Below, piece by piece: positions 8,620 through 17,109 of a stretch of 64,000 nucleotides of DNA (within the stretch, counting starts at the first letter, position 1; every line of letters starts with the position of its first letter). The notes under the pieces are model-generated. The model was given only the letters and a program-made list of their open reading frames with translations. It was not told where the DNA came from and did no database searches. Source of the stretch: Bradyrhizobium sp. BR13661 (GTDB taxonomy: Bacteria; Pseudomonadota; Alphaproteobacteria; Rhizobiales; Xanthobacteraceae). The position numbers were made by a program, and so were the translations under genes. The stretch lies in the NCBI RefSeq assembly GCF_029892425.1, contig NZ_JARXWB010000025.1:62001-126000 (forward strand). Reading direction: 5' to 3'.

Positions 8620-9390
8620 ATGGGATCGAGAATGAGCGCGGATGTGATCGAGCCCGAGGCTGCGGACCAGGTCGCACGGGACAGCCTGTCGGAGCGCATC
8701 TACGCGCAACTGCGTCTCGAATTGATGATGGGCATGTATGAGCCCGGCGCGCGTCTGAACATCCGCGGGATCGCGGCAACCTCCGACATCTCGCCGACGC
8801 CGGTCCGCGAAGCCGTGATGCAATTGGTGCGTGAAGGAGCCTTGGAGCTAAAGCTCGGGCATCAAGCTCGAGTCCCGGTGTTGAGCGTGCGTGAATACAT
8901 CGAAATTCGGGAAACCAGAGCGCCTTTGGAGCGTTTGGCGAGCGAGTTGGCTGCTGTGCACATAACTAAGGATGAAATCGCATCGCTGCGCGATCTGCAC
9001 CGCCGCTTCGTCGAGGCCGAACGTGAAGGGAGGTGGAAAGACGCACTGGCAGTAAATCAGGCGTTTCATTTCCTCATCTATCGATGCAGTCAAAACGCGA
9101 CTCTTGTCAGGGTGATCGAGAACCTATGGCTTCTGATCGGGCCGTTCATCAACCATCAGTACCCATTGGTGCAGCGAGCTCACATCGAGCTCCATCCTCA
9201 CCTCCTCGTCATTGATGCCCTCGAACGACAATCGCCCAGCGAAGCCGGCGAGCTGATCGTGCGGGACTTGCGGGAGGGATCCTATCTTATTCTCTCTCAT
9301 CTCGAAGACGAAAAGAGCAAGAAGCGACGAGGCCGGAAATCTCGAAGCGAAGGCGCGCATTCCCTCTCTGGAAAATCCCGAACCTCGTAA
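8620..9390 (+). CDS. GntR family transcriptional regulator, FadR subfamily (FCD domain)
   Basis: 256 aa. A winged-helix domain covers about residues 20-90, with the recognition region SDISPTPVREAVMQLVREG typical of GntR. It is followed by an all-helical FCD domain with EIRETRAPLERLASELA and the metal/ligand histidines in VNQAFHFLIYRCS and ELHPHLLVIDAL. ATG 8632 is an alternative start. It is divergent from the lactonase operon and probably represses it until the substrate or an intermediate binds. The basic C-terminal tail (KSKKRRGRKSR) is unusual. Confidence 0.9.
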   Translation: MGSRMSADVIEPEAADQVARDSLSERIYAQLRLELMMGMYEPGARLNIRGIAATSDISPTPVREAVMQLVREGALELKLGHQARVPVLSVREYIEIRETRAPLERLASELAAVHITKDEIASLRDLHRRFVEAEREGRWKDALAVNQAFHFLIYRCSQNATLVRVIENLWLLIGPFINHQYPLVQRAHIELHPHLLVIDALERQSPSEAGELIVRDLREGSYLILSHLEDEKSKKRRGRKSRSEGAHSLSGKSRTS

Positions 9391-9607
9391 GCGGTCCGAA
9401 CCGACGAAGCGCCTCGCCTGGGCGGTGGCGCGCGACGGCAGTCAAACTATGTTTGCGATCTTGGTTAGTTGGTTTCCACAACCGCGCATCATAACCCCGA
9501 GTCTGAAGAGGACCGTAAAGACCAATTTGCCTCTAAAGGCAGAGACTTGCGCTGAGATGGAAGACGCCCCGCAGCGCCATTACGATCTGGCCCAAATGTT
9601 GCTCCGG
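9391..9607. other. Spacer between the regulator and the hydrogenase locus, no gene recognised
   Basis: About 217 bp. A short open stretch ends at 9613 (MEDAPQRHYDLAQMLLRV) but has no family resemblance that I recognise and overlaps the NikR-like site. It may be the leftover tail of a lost gene. No hairpin terminator was evident. Confidence 0.4.
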
Positions 9608-9635
9608 GTGTGATGTTTCTATAAAAATATCATAC
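9608..9635. promoter_or_regulatory. Probable NikR operator upstream of hupN
   Basis: The sequence is GTGTGA-N16-TCATAC. The established NikR operator is GTATGA-N16-TCATAC, so this matches 11 of 12 fixed bases with the exact spacer. It ends 7-16 bp before the possible start codons of a nickel permease, which is the classic NikR target. Nickel-loaded NikR would repress nickel uptake here. Confidence 0.75.
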
Positions 9636-9642
9636 TTGGGGA

Positions 9643-10740
9643 GTGCTGGTCTTGGCTAAGGGGCATCGCGGGAGGATGCGGTCTCGGCGTACGTTCGATG
9701 CCGGCCCCGCCGTTCTGTTCGGCGGGCTCATCGCCGCTAACGTAGCTGCGTGGGCCTGGGCCTTCGCGCTGTTCGCCGATCGGCCCGCGGTGATGGCGAC
9801 TGCGCTGCTCGCCTGGGTGTTCGGCCTCCGCCATGCCGTCGATGCCGACCACATCGCCGCGATCGACAATGTCGTGCGCAAGCTGATGCAGGCAGGCGGT
9901 GCGCCGCGGAGCGTCGGCCTCTATTTTGCGCTCGGCCATTCCACCGTGGTCGTGGTCGCGACCATGTTGCTGGCGCTGGGCGTGGTGAGCCTTGGCGGTG
10001 ACAGCTTGCTCAAGGATATCGGCGGGCTGATCGGCACGTCGGTGTCGGCGATGTTCCTGTTGGTGATCGCGGCGATCAATCTCGCCATCTTCGCCGGCCT
10101 GTGGCGGACGTTTCGAAAGGTGCGCGAGCAGGGCGTTCATGACGCCGAAGGCCTCGATGCGTTGCTCGTCCATCGCGGATTCCTGGCGCGCCTGCTCGGT
10201 CCGATGTTCCGCCTGGTGACGAAGCCATGGCACATGTATCCGCTCGGCGTCCTGTTCGGGCTCGGCTTCGATACCGCGACAGAGATCGGCTTGCTCAGCA
10301 TCTCCGCGACCGAAGCCGCGCGCGGCGTATCGTTCGCGCATGTGCTGGTGTTTCCCGCGCTGTTCGCGGCCGGCATGGCGTTGGTGGATACCGCGGATTC
10401 TGCGCTGATGGTCAGCGCCTATCGCTGGGCCTTCGTCGATCCCATGCGCAAGCTCTGGTACAACCTCACCATCACCGGCGCGTCCGTCGCGGTGGCGCTG
10501 CTCATCGGCGGCATCGAGGCGCTCGGCCTGATCAGCGACCGCCTCGGCCGTTCCGGAGGTGTGTGGGCGATGGTCGATGCGCTGAACGGGTCGCTTGCAA
10601 ATGTCGGCTTCGCCGTGATCGCACTGTTCGTGATCGCCTGGCTCGTCTCGGTCATGCTGTATCGCCGCGTGGCTTCGGATGGCCATCGCCGCGCCGTGCT
10701 CGATGCGTTGGAATGTGCCGATGCGACCGAGCCGGCTTGA
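9643..10740 (+). CDS. hupN: High-affinity nickel permease, NiCoT family
   Basis: 365 aa, a multi-spanning inner-membrane protein that imports Ni2+ for the hydrogenase. All four NiCoT signatures are visible: RHAVDADHIAAIDN (about 60-73), FALGHSTVV (about 99-107), LGFDTATEI (about 206-214) and GMALVDTADSALMVSAY (about 245-261). The start is uncertain: GTG 9643, TTG 9652 (better spaced from GGGGAG at 9638-9643) or ATG 9676. It is the first gene of the locus and is preceded by a NikR-type operator, so it should be expressed when nickel is scarce. Confidence 0.93.
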   Translation: MLVLAKGHRGRMRSRRTFDAGPAVLFGGLIAANVAAWAWAFALFADRPAVMATALLAWVFGLRHAVDADHIAAIDNVVRKLMQAGGAPRSVGLYFALGHSTVVVVATMLLALGVVSLGGDSLLKDIGGLIGTSVSAMFLLVIAAINLAIFAGLWRTFRKVREQGVHDAEGLDALLVHRGFLARLLGPMFRLVTKPWHMYPLGVLFGLGFDTATEIGLLSISATEAARGVSFAHVLVFPALFAAGMALVDTADSALMVSAYRWAFVDPMRKLWYNLTITGASVAVALLIGGIEALGLISDRLGRSGGVWAMVDALNGSLANVGFAVIALFVIAWLVSVMLYRRVASDGHRRAVLDALECADATEPA

Positions 10741-13033
10741 GCTCGGCCATCGCTGGGGTGCGCTGACGATGCTTGCGGCCGTCGCGCTGCTCGCGGACGA
10801 TGGCGGTGCTATCGCGCAGGACAGAACCACCCACGAACTGCCGCCTGTACAGGTTACGGGCGGCGGGACGTCGCGTCCGCGCAAGAAGCCGCCGACGTCG
10901 TTTCGCGCGGCCACATCAGGCCCTGCTGCTCGCCGAATTCTTGTGTATCCGGCCGCGCGAGCAGCGGAAGCGGGCGGCGTCGCGTCCGGCGCGAAGGGCG
11001 CGCCGAGCATGGCGAGCGAGCTCACTGTCTCCGGCGAGGCGCTCAACGCGCGGCCTTTCATCCGGCCGGGCGAGGTGCTCGAAGCGGTGCCGGGACTGAT
11101 CGTCACCCAGCATTCCGGCGAAGGCAAAGCCAACCAGTATTTTCTGCGCGGCTACAATCTCGACCACGGCACCGATCTCGCGATCACCGTCGATGACGTC
11201 CCCGTCAACATGCGCACCCACGCGCACGGCCAGGGCTATGCCGATCTCAACTGGCTGATCCCGGAAACCATTTCCGCGATGGACGTGCGCAAGGGGCCGT
11301 ACTTTGCCGACGAGGGCGATTTCGCCTCGGTCGGCAGCGTGCATATCGGCTTGATCGACCGCACCGAAAAGGGCCTTGCGCAGGTGACGGTCGGCGGTTT
11401 CGGTTACCGCCGCCTGCTCGGCATGAATTCTGCCAAGCTCGGTGACGGTTCTTTGCTCGTGGCCGGTGAGATCGGCACTTACAACGGCCCGTGGGACAGT
11501 CCGGACAATGTGCGCAAGCTCAATGGCCTCGTGCGCTACAGTCAGGGCACCGCGACCGACGGCGTCTCCGTCACCGGCATGGCTTATGCCAACAAGTGGA
11601 ATTCGACCGACCAGGTGCCGCAGCGTGCGATCGCGGGCGGTTTCCTGGACCGCTTCGGCTCCGAGGATCCGACCGACGGCGGCAACACCAACCGCTTCGC
11701 GCTCTCAGGCCGCGTGGCGCAGAGCGACGATCTCGGCTCCTGGAAGGCGAATGCCTATGTCGTGAACAGCCGGCTCGATCTCTTCAACAACTTCACCTAC
11801 TTCCTCACCGATCCCGTGCTCGGTGACCAGTTTCACCAGCATGACGACCGCCTGATGCTAGGTGCCAACATCTCGCGGACGCTGAACGGCTCGTTCGCTG
11901 GCCTGCCGATGCAGACGACCTTCGGCCTGCAATCGCGCTATGACGCGATCGACCTCGCGCTCTCCAGCACGTTCCAGCGCGGCTTCCTCTCCAATGTCCG
12001 CAGCGACAAGGTCGGCGAGGGTAGTGTCGGCGTCTATGCCGAAAACACGGTGCGCTGGACCGACTGGCTGCGGACCACCATCGGCTGGCGCGGCGATTAT
12101 TACGCCGCCGACGTCACCTCGCTGTTCAATGCCAGCAATTCCGGACATGTCGATGCAGCGCTCGGCAGCCCGAAATTCCGCTTGGTGCTGGGCCCGTTCA
12201 GCCAGACCGAATTCTTTTTTGGCGCCGGATATGGCATGCATTCAAACGATGCGCGCGGCGCGACCACGACCGAAGACCCGAGCGATCCCGCGACAAAGCT
12301 CTCGCCGTCGCCGCTGCTGGTGCGGACGCGGGGCGCGGAGGTCGGCGTTCGCAGCAGGATCGTTCCCGACCTCGACTCGTCGCTCAGTCTCTTCATCCTC
12401 GACCAGGATTCCGAGATCCTGTTTTCGGGCGACGCCGGCGACACCGAAGCCACGCGCGCCAGCCGCCGCTACGGTTTCGAATGGACCAACCATTACCGGC
12501 CACGCTCCTGGATCGACATCGATGCCGATCTTGCGATGACCCATGCACGCTTTCGTGGATATGACAGCGACCAGGCGACGGCCTACGCCTCGCTCGCCGG
12601 CTATCCAGAGGCGCAGATCGGCAACGCGCCCGGCAACTACATTCCGAACGCACCGCCGATGGTGGCATCCGCCGGCCTCACGCTCGGCGAGAAGACCGGC
12701 TGGTTCGGGGCCTTGCGCTGGCGCTATCTCGCTTCAAGCCCGCTGACGGAAGACAACGCGTTCCGATCGTCCGCAATCAGCATCTTCAACGGCCGCCTCG
12801 GCTATCGCGCCGACAATGGCTGGCGCATCCAGCTCGACGTGCTCAATCTCTTCGACATCAGGGCAAACCAGATCACCTACGCCTATGGTTCTCTGTTGAA
12901 GACTGACTCGCTCTATAATCTCTGCGCCTCGGCCGCGGCGCCGACCGCAGTGTGCCAGAACGGCGTGAAGGATTACGTGCTGCACCCGGTCGAGCCGCTG
13001 ACGTTTCGCGTGACCGTGGCCGGGACATTCTAG
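10721..13033 (+). CDS. TonB-dependent outer-membrane receptor, probably for a nickel complex
   Basis: About 770 aa from ATG 10721, which overlaps the end of hupN by 20 bp. A hydrophobic signal segment (LTMLAAVALLADDGGAIAQ) is followed by a proline-rich linker, then the plug domain with LEAVPGLIVTQHSG and YFLRGYNLDHGTD, and a long beta-barrel ending in the terminal aromatic residue (VTVAGTF). The translational overlap with a nickel permease behind a NikR-like site makes transport of nickel or a nickelophore across the outer membrane the best guess. The ligand is inferred, not shown. Confidence 0.85.
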   Translation: MRPSRLELGHRWGALTMLAAVALLADDGGAIAQDRTTHELPPVQVTGGGTSRPRKKPPTSFRAATSGPAARRILVYPAARAAEAGGVASGAKGAPSMASELTVSGEALNARPFIRPGEVLEAVPGLIVTQHSGEGKANQYFLRGYNLDHGTDLAITVDDVPVNMRTHAHGQGYADLNWLIPETISAMDVRKGPYFADEGDFASVGSVHIGLIDRTEKGLAQVTVGGFGYRRLLGMNSAKLGDGSLLVAGEIGTYNGPWDSPDNVRKLNGLVRYSQGTATDGVSVTGMAYANKWNSTDQVPQRAIAGGFLDRFGSEDPTDGGNTNRFALSGRVAQSDDLGSWKANAYVVNSRLDLFNNFTYFLTDPVLGDQFHQHDDRLMLGANISRTLNGSFAGLPMQTTFGLQSRYDAIDLALSSTFQRGFLSNVRSDKVGEGSVGVYAENTVRWTDWLRTTIGWRGDYYAADVTSLFNASNSGHVDAALGSPKFRLVLGPFSQTEFFFGAGYGMHSNDARGATTTEDPSDPATKLSPSPLLVRTRGAEVGVRSRIVPDLDSSLSLFILDQDSEILFSGDAGDTEATRASRRYGFEWTNHYRPRSWIDIDADLAMTHARFRGYDSDQATAYASLAGYPEAQIGNAPGNYIPNAPPMVASAGLTLGEKTGWFGALRWRYLASSPLTEDNAFRSSAISIFNGRLGYRADNGWRIQLDVLNLFDIRANQITYAYGSLLKTDSLYNLCASAAAPTAVCQNGVKDYVLHPVEPLTFRVTVAGTF

Positions 13034-13045
13034 GAGCGGAGTGTG

Positions 13046-14392
13046 ATGCAGCCAAAAGCCGAGGATTTGCCGATGAACCCTGGTTCTGATCTCTTAGGCT
13101 TTCGGCTGCATCCGCAGCGCGGCGCGGTGTTGGGTGAGGTGCATGCCCGCCCGTTCACGCGGCTGACCGCTCCGCTCGGCGTGTTGCGCTTTGCGTTTCT
13201 CAGCCAGGGCGATGCCGCTGCCGCCGACCGGCAAAGCTTTGTCGAGTTTTGCGCGGCGCATGGACTGCCCGCGCCGGAGCCCTCGGCAAAACACCATCAG
13301 ATGACGATCGGTGCCATCATGCTGCGCTGGGAGCAGCATTCCGAGTTCACGACGTTCACCTGGATATCGAGCCGTGAGGGCTCTTCCCGTTCATTTGGGG
13401 CGGTGGACAAGGAGCTTGCCGCGCTGATCGGCGCGCTGCCGCAGGCCGGGCAATTGCTGGTCGCGCTGAAGCTCGAGGTCGAGCAGACATCGGCCGCGGT
13501 CGAGCGCGCCGAGCAGCTGTTCGAGAAGGGCAGCCTCGCCATCGCAACTGTCCGGAGTGGCCCAGCCGTCGTCGCTTCCGACTTCCGCGTCGACGAGCAG
13601 GGCTTTGTGCGTCTCCTGGTCTGCAACGACGGCCTGTCGCCGGGCCGTCTGGGTGCGCTGGTACAGCGCGTGCTGGAGATCGAAACCTATCGCACGCTGG
13701 CGTTGCTCGGACTGCCGGCCGCGCTCGAGCTTGCCCCGTCGGTCGATCGCATCGGGCATCGACTGGTCGAGGTACTCGAGGAAATGCAGGGTGCGGCGGA
13801 CCTCAAGCTCAACAATCATCTTCTGACCGAGCTAACCGCGCTCGCCGCCTCGCTCGAGCGCGGCGGCGCCGGCAGCCTGTTCCGGTTCGGCGCCAGCCGG
13901 GCCTATTATGACATCGTGCAGGCACGCCTTGCGGTGATCGAAGGCGGCGAGATCGCGGGCTATCCGACCTGGTCGTCGTTTCTCGCCCGCCGGATGGCGC
14001 CGGCGATGCGGACCTGCGCTGCCCTGGAGGATCGCCAGGCCAATCTGTCGATCAAGCTTGCGCGCGCCGCCGACCTCCTGCGCACCCGCGTCGATGTCGA
14101 ATTGGAGGAGCAGAACCGCGACCTATTGCGCTCGATGAACGAGCGTACCAAGCTGCAATTGCGGTTGCAGAGTACGGTCGAGGGTCTGTCGGTGGCGGCG
14201 ATCGGCTATTATGTCGTCAGCTTGTTCGGCTATCTCGCCAAGGGCGCGCATGACGGCGGCGTGCATGTCGAGCCATCGCTGGCGACCGCGCTGTTCGTGC
14301 CGGTGGCCATTGGCGTCACCTGGATCGTCACGCACCGGATTCGCCAACGGCATTTGAAGCACGACGGCGGGACGTCCGCCGGGCATCATTGA
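13046..14392 (+). CDS. DUF3422 family protein with C-terminal membrane anchor
   Basis: 448 aa from ATG 13046 (AGGAGCGG upstream, 12 bp after the receptor stop); GTG 13043 directly precedes it. The N-terminal part has the family text HPQRGAVLGEVHARPF. The middle is rich in long helices (coiled-coil-like about 320-385). Two hydrophobic segments near the end (IGYYVVSLFGYLA and ALFVPVAIGVTWIVT) predict an inner-membrane anchor. I know of no established function for DUF3422; its place after hupN and a TonB receptor suggests a part in metal uptake or energising it. Confidence 0.8.
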   Translation: MQPKAEDLPMNPGSDLLGFRLHPQRGAVLGEVHARPFTRLTAPLGVLRFAFLSQGDAAAADRQSFVEFCAAHGLPAPEPSAKHHQMTIGAIMLRWEQHSEFTTFTWISSREGSSRSFGAVDKELAALIGALPQAGQLLVALKLEVEQTSAAVERAEQLFEKGSLAIATVRSGPAVVASDFRVDEQGFVRLLVCNDGLSPGRLGALVQRVLEIETYRTLALLGLPAALELAPSVDRIGHRLVEVLEEMQGAADLKLNNHLLTELTALAASLERGGAGSLFRFGASRAYYDIVQARLAVIEGGEIAGYPTWSSFLARRMAPAMRTCAALEDRQANLSIKLARAADLLRTRVDVELEEQNRDLLRSMNERTKLQLRLQSTVEGLSVAAIGYYVVSLFGYLAKGAHDGGVHVEPSLATALFVPVAIGVTWIVTHRIRQRHLKHDGGTSAGHH

Positions 14393-14460
14393 ATTCCCTC
14401 AAGCCAGGGCCTTGCTCATGTGCTAGGAGCGGCTGATGCTTGAGGGCTGAGGGAGGAGCC

Positions 14461-15474
14461 ATGAGCCGATCGGATGGGACCAACGTGCTTTGGCTGCAGG
14501 GCGCAAGCTGCGGCGGCTGCACCATGTCGATCCTGGAAAGCGGCGCTTCCGGCTGGTTCGACGAGCTCAGGCAGTTCGGCATCAACCTGCTGTGGCATCC
14601 GTCGGTCAGCGAGGAGACCGGCGACGAGGCGGTCGAGGTGCTTCAATCCGTGCTCGAAGGCAAGGTGCGGCTCGACTTGCTCTTGCTGGAAGGTTCCGTC
14701 GCCCGGGGTCCGAACGACACCGGCCGCTTTAACATGCTCGCGGGTACCAACCGTTCGGTCTATCGCTGGATGCTCGATCTCTCGCCGCTCGCCGATTATG
14801 TCATCGCGGTCGGAAGCTGCGCCGCCTATGGCGGCGTGCCCGCTGCCGGATCGAACCCGACCGATGCCGTCGGCCTGCAGTTCGAAGGGGCCGACAGCGG
14901 TGGCGCCCTGGGCGCCAGCTTCCGATCACGGCTCGGCTTGCCGGTGATCAACATCGCGGGGTGCGCGCCGCATCCGGGCTGGATGATGGAAACCATCCTG
15001 GCACTGACTACCAAGGATATTGCCGCCACCGACCTCGATGCCTATGGACGGCCGAAATTCGTCGCCAATCACCTTGCCCATCACGGCTGCTCGCGCAACG
15101 AGTTCTACGAGTTCAAGGCCAGCGCGGAGACGATGTCGGAGCGCGGCTGCCTGATGGAGCATCTTGGCTGCAAGGCGACGCAGGCGGTCGGCGACTGTAA
15201 CCAGCGCTCCTGGAACGGCGGTGGTTCCTGCACCAAGGGCGGCTATGCTTGCATCGCCTGCACCTCGCCAGGCTTCGAGGGCACGCAGAATTTTCTGGAG
15301 ACCGCCAAGCTTGCAGGCATTCCTGTCGGGCTTCCGACCGACATGCCAAAGGCCTGGTTCGTCGCGCTCGCCGCCCTGTCGAAGTCGGCGACGCCGCGTC
15401 GCGTGCGGCTGAACGCGACAGCTGATCACGTGGTCGTACCGCCGGGACGCGCGACGACCAAGGGCAAGCCATGA
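14461..15474 (+). CDS. hupU: Regulatory (H2-sensing) [NiFe]-hydrogenase small subunit
   Basis: 337 aa, without a Tat signal, so cytoplasmic. Cluster-binding cysteines are seen in GASCGGCTMS (C17, C20), GSCAAYGG, GCAPHPGW, HHGCSRNEF and CNQRSWNGGGSC...GGYACIACTSPGF. Unlike HupS it has Gly at the two positions of the extra proximal-cluster cysteines, as expected for a sensor with ordinary clusters. ATG 14461 follows GGGAGGAGCC. HupUV detects H2 and, with a kinase of the HupT type, controls HoxA. Confidence 0.95.
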   Translation: MSRSDGTNVLWLQGASCGGCTMSILESGASGWFDELRQFGINLLWHPSVSEETGDEAVEVLQSVLEGKVRLDLLLLEGSVARGPNDTGRFNMLAGTNRSVYRWMLDLSPLADYVIAVGSCAAYGGVPAAGSNPTDAVGLQFEGADSGGALGASFRSRLGLPVINIAGCAPHPGWMMETILALTTKDIAATDLDAYGRPKFVANHLAHHGCSRNEFYEFKASAETMSERGCLMEHLGCKATQAVGDCNQRSWNGGGSCTKGGYACIACTSPGFEGTQNFLETAKLAGIPVGLPTDMPKAWFVALAALSKSATPRRVRLNATADHVVVPPGRATTKGKP

Positions 15475-16910
15475 CGCGGATCACGATCGGTCCGTTCAAC
15501 CGCGTTGAAGGCGATCTGGAAGTCCGCCTCGACGTCGAGAGCGGCCGGGTCGTTCGCGCCGAAGTGACGGCGCCGCTCTACCGCGGCTTCGAGCAGATCC
15601 TCGAAGGAAGGCCGCCGCTCGATGCGCTGGCGCTGGCGCCTCGAATCTGCGGCATCTGTTCGGTCTCGCAGTCGGTTGCCGCCGCGGCGGCCCTGCGCGA
15701 TGCCAAGTCGATCGAAGTGGCGGCAAACGGTCTGCTCGCCACGAATATCGCCCATGCCGCGGAGAATGCAGCCGACCATCTGACCCATTTCTACATCTTC
15801 TTCATGCCGGACTTCGCCCGCGAAGCCTATGCCGCGCATGGCTGGCACCAGGAAACGCGCGAGCGCTTTGCTGCTACGACAGGCACAGCAGCGCGCGAGG
15901 CCTTGCCCGCGCGGGCGCGCCTGTTGGAAACCATGGGCATCATCGCTGGAAAATGGCCGCATAGCTTGGCGTTCCAGCCCGGCGGCACGACGCGCGCCAT
16001 CGATCTTGGCGAGCGCGTCCGCCTGCTGTCGATCGCGACGTCGTTTCGAGGCTTCCTCGAACGTGTCGTGTTCGCGGATTCGCTGGAGAACGTGCTGGCG
16101 ATCGCGACCGCTGACGAGCTCGACAATTGGCGCGACGGCCGCGGTGGTGATTTTGCGCATTTCCTGCGGCTTGCCGACAGTCTGGCATTGACCGGGCTCG
16201 GCCGAGGCACCGGCCTGTTGATGAGCTATGGCGCCTATCGTGGCGTCGACGGCACGTTGTTTCCGCGCGGTCTGTTCGGCCCGCGCGCGATGGTCGAACC
16301 GCTGCCGCTGACACAGATCACCGAGGACGTTTCGCACGCCTGGATGCGGGACACATCCGCTGATCCGGCCCATAGCAGCACGGTCCCCGATCCTGACAAG
16401 GCCACCGCCTACAGCTGGTGCAAGGCGCCGCGGCTGTCGGGCCAGCCGATCGAAGTCGGCGCGATCGCGCGTCAGACGGTCGCCGGTCAGGCGCTGATCA
16501 CCGATCTGGTTGCGCGCGACGGCACCAATGTGCGCAGCCGCGTGATCGCGCGCCTGATAGAGACCGCGCGCATCGCGCTGGCCATGGAGCAGTGGACGCG
16601 CGCGCTGCGCCTGTCGGAACCGTTCTGCCACAACTCGCGCGAGCTTCCCGACGGCAGCTATGTCGGGCTGGTCGAGGCCGCGCGCGGCAGCCTCGGACAC
16701 TGGATGGCCGTTCGCGACGGCAGGATCGCGCGCTACCAGATCATCGCACCAACCACCTGGAATTTCTCGCCGCGCGATTCCTTCGGCGTTGGCGGCCCGC
16801 TGGAGCAGGCGCTGGTCGGCACCGATGTCGGCGATGCCGGCCCGCGCTCGGTTGCGATTCAGCACATCGTGCGCTCGTTCGATCCCTGCATGGTGTGCAC
16901 CGCGCATTGA
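15471..16910 (+). CDS. hupV: Regulatory [NiFe]-hydrogenase large subunit
   Basis: 479 aa, overlapping hupU by 4 bp. The L1 motif is PRICGICSVSQS (about residues 58-69), with Gln where catalytic hydrogenases carry His, the known hallmark of the sensor class. The L2 motif is SFDPCMVCTAH, and the protein ends at that His: there is no C-terminal extension to be cut by a maturation protease. Together with HupU it forms the cytoplasmic H2 sensor. Confidence 0.95.
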   Translation: MTRITIGPFNRVEGDLEVRLDVESGRVVRAEVTAPLYRGFEQILEGRPPLDALALAPRICGICSVSQSVAAAAALRDAKSIEVAANGLLATNIAHAAENAADHLTHFYIFFMPDFAREAYAAHGWHQETRERFAATTGTAAREALPARARLLETMGIIAGKWPHSLAFQPGGTTRAIDLGERVRLLSIATSFRGFLERVVFADSLENVLAIATADELDNWRDGRGGDFAHFLRLADSLALTGLGRGTGLLMSYGAYRGVDGTLFPRGLFGPRAMVEPLPLTQITEDVSHAWMRDTSADPAHSSTVPDPDKATAYSWCKAPRLSGQPIEVGAIARQTVAGQALITDLVARDGTNVRSRVIARLIETARIALAMEQWTRALRLSEPFCHNSRELPDGSYVGLVEAARGSLGHWMAVRDGRIARYQIIAPTTWNFSPRDSFGVGGPLEQALVGTDVGDAGPRSVAIQHIVRSFDPCMVCTAH

Positions 16911-17046
16911 CCGGAAACTTCGTTGCCGCCTGCAAATCGAATTGTTTCCGCTTTTCGTATTCTTGGCGCCCTCACGTACCGCTCATGAGAGCGATTCAAG
17001 CACTCAACGTTTTGGAATCTCTCCACTTTTGAATCACTCCAGGCTG
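16911..17046 (+). promoter_or_regulatory. hupS upstream activating region with direct repeat
   Basis: The spacer before the hupS promoter holds the direct repeat GAATCTCTCC (17015-17024) / GAATCACTCC (17031-17040), 16 bp apart, and an inverted pair GATTCAA (16993-16999) / TTGAATC (17029-17035). The embedded 11-mer TCCACTTTTGA (17022-17032) recurs in reverse at 21736-21746 before hupG. These are candidate binding sites for the NtrC-type activator HoxA. Confidence 0.5.
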
Positions 17047-17064
17047 TTGGCCTGCTTCTTGCTG
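17047..17064 (+). promoter_or_regulatory. Sigma-54 (-24/-12) promoter of hupS
   Basis: TTGGCCTGCTTCTTGCTG has GG (17049-17050) and GC (17061-17062) separated by exactly 10 bases, and the TTGC -12 box. Transcription would start near 17074, about 35 bp before the hupS ATG. A sigma-54 promoter agrees with the GAFTGA-containing activator HoxA encoded downstream. Confidence 0.75.
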
Positions 17065-17109
17065 TCCTAGGCGTCACTGAAAAGTCAAAGCCGAAGACGG
17101 GGAGGATTC

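Noticed and set aside
9619..11133. 504-codon minus-strand frame opposite hupN and the receptor start
   Set aside because: It covers two clear plus-strand genes and its translation is His/Arg-rich without motifs.
14389..14402. FixK/FNR-like box TTGA-N6-TCAA upstream of hupU
   Set aside because: All eight fixed bases match, but such a motif is expected about once by chance in 64 kb, the inner bases are not palindromic and it overlaps a stop codon.
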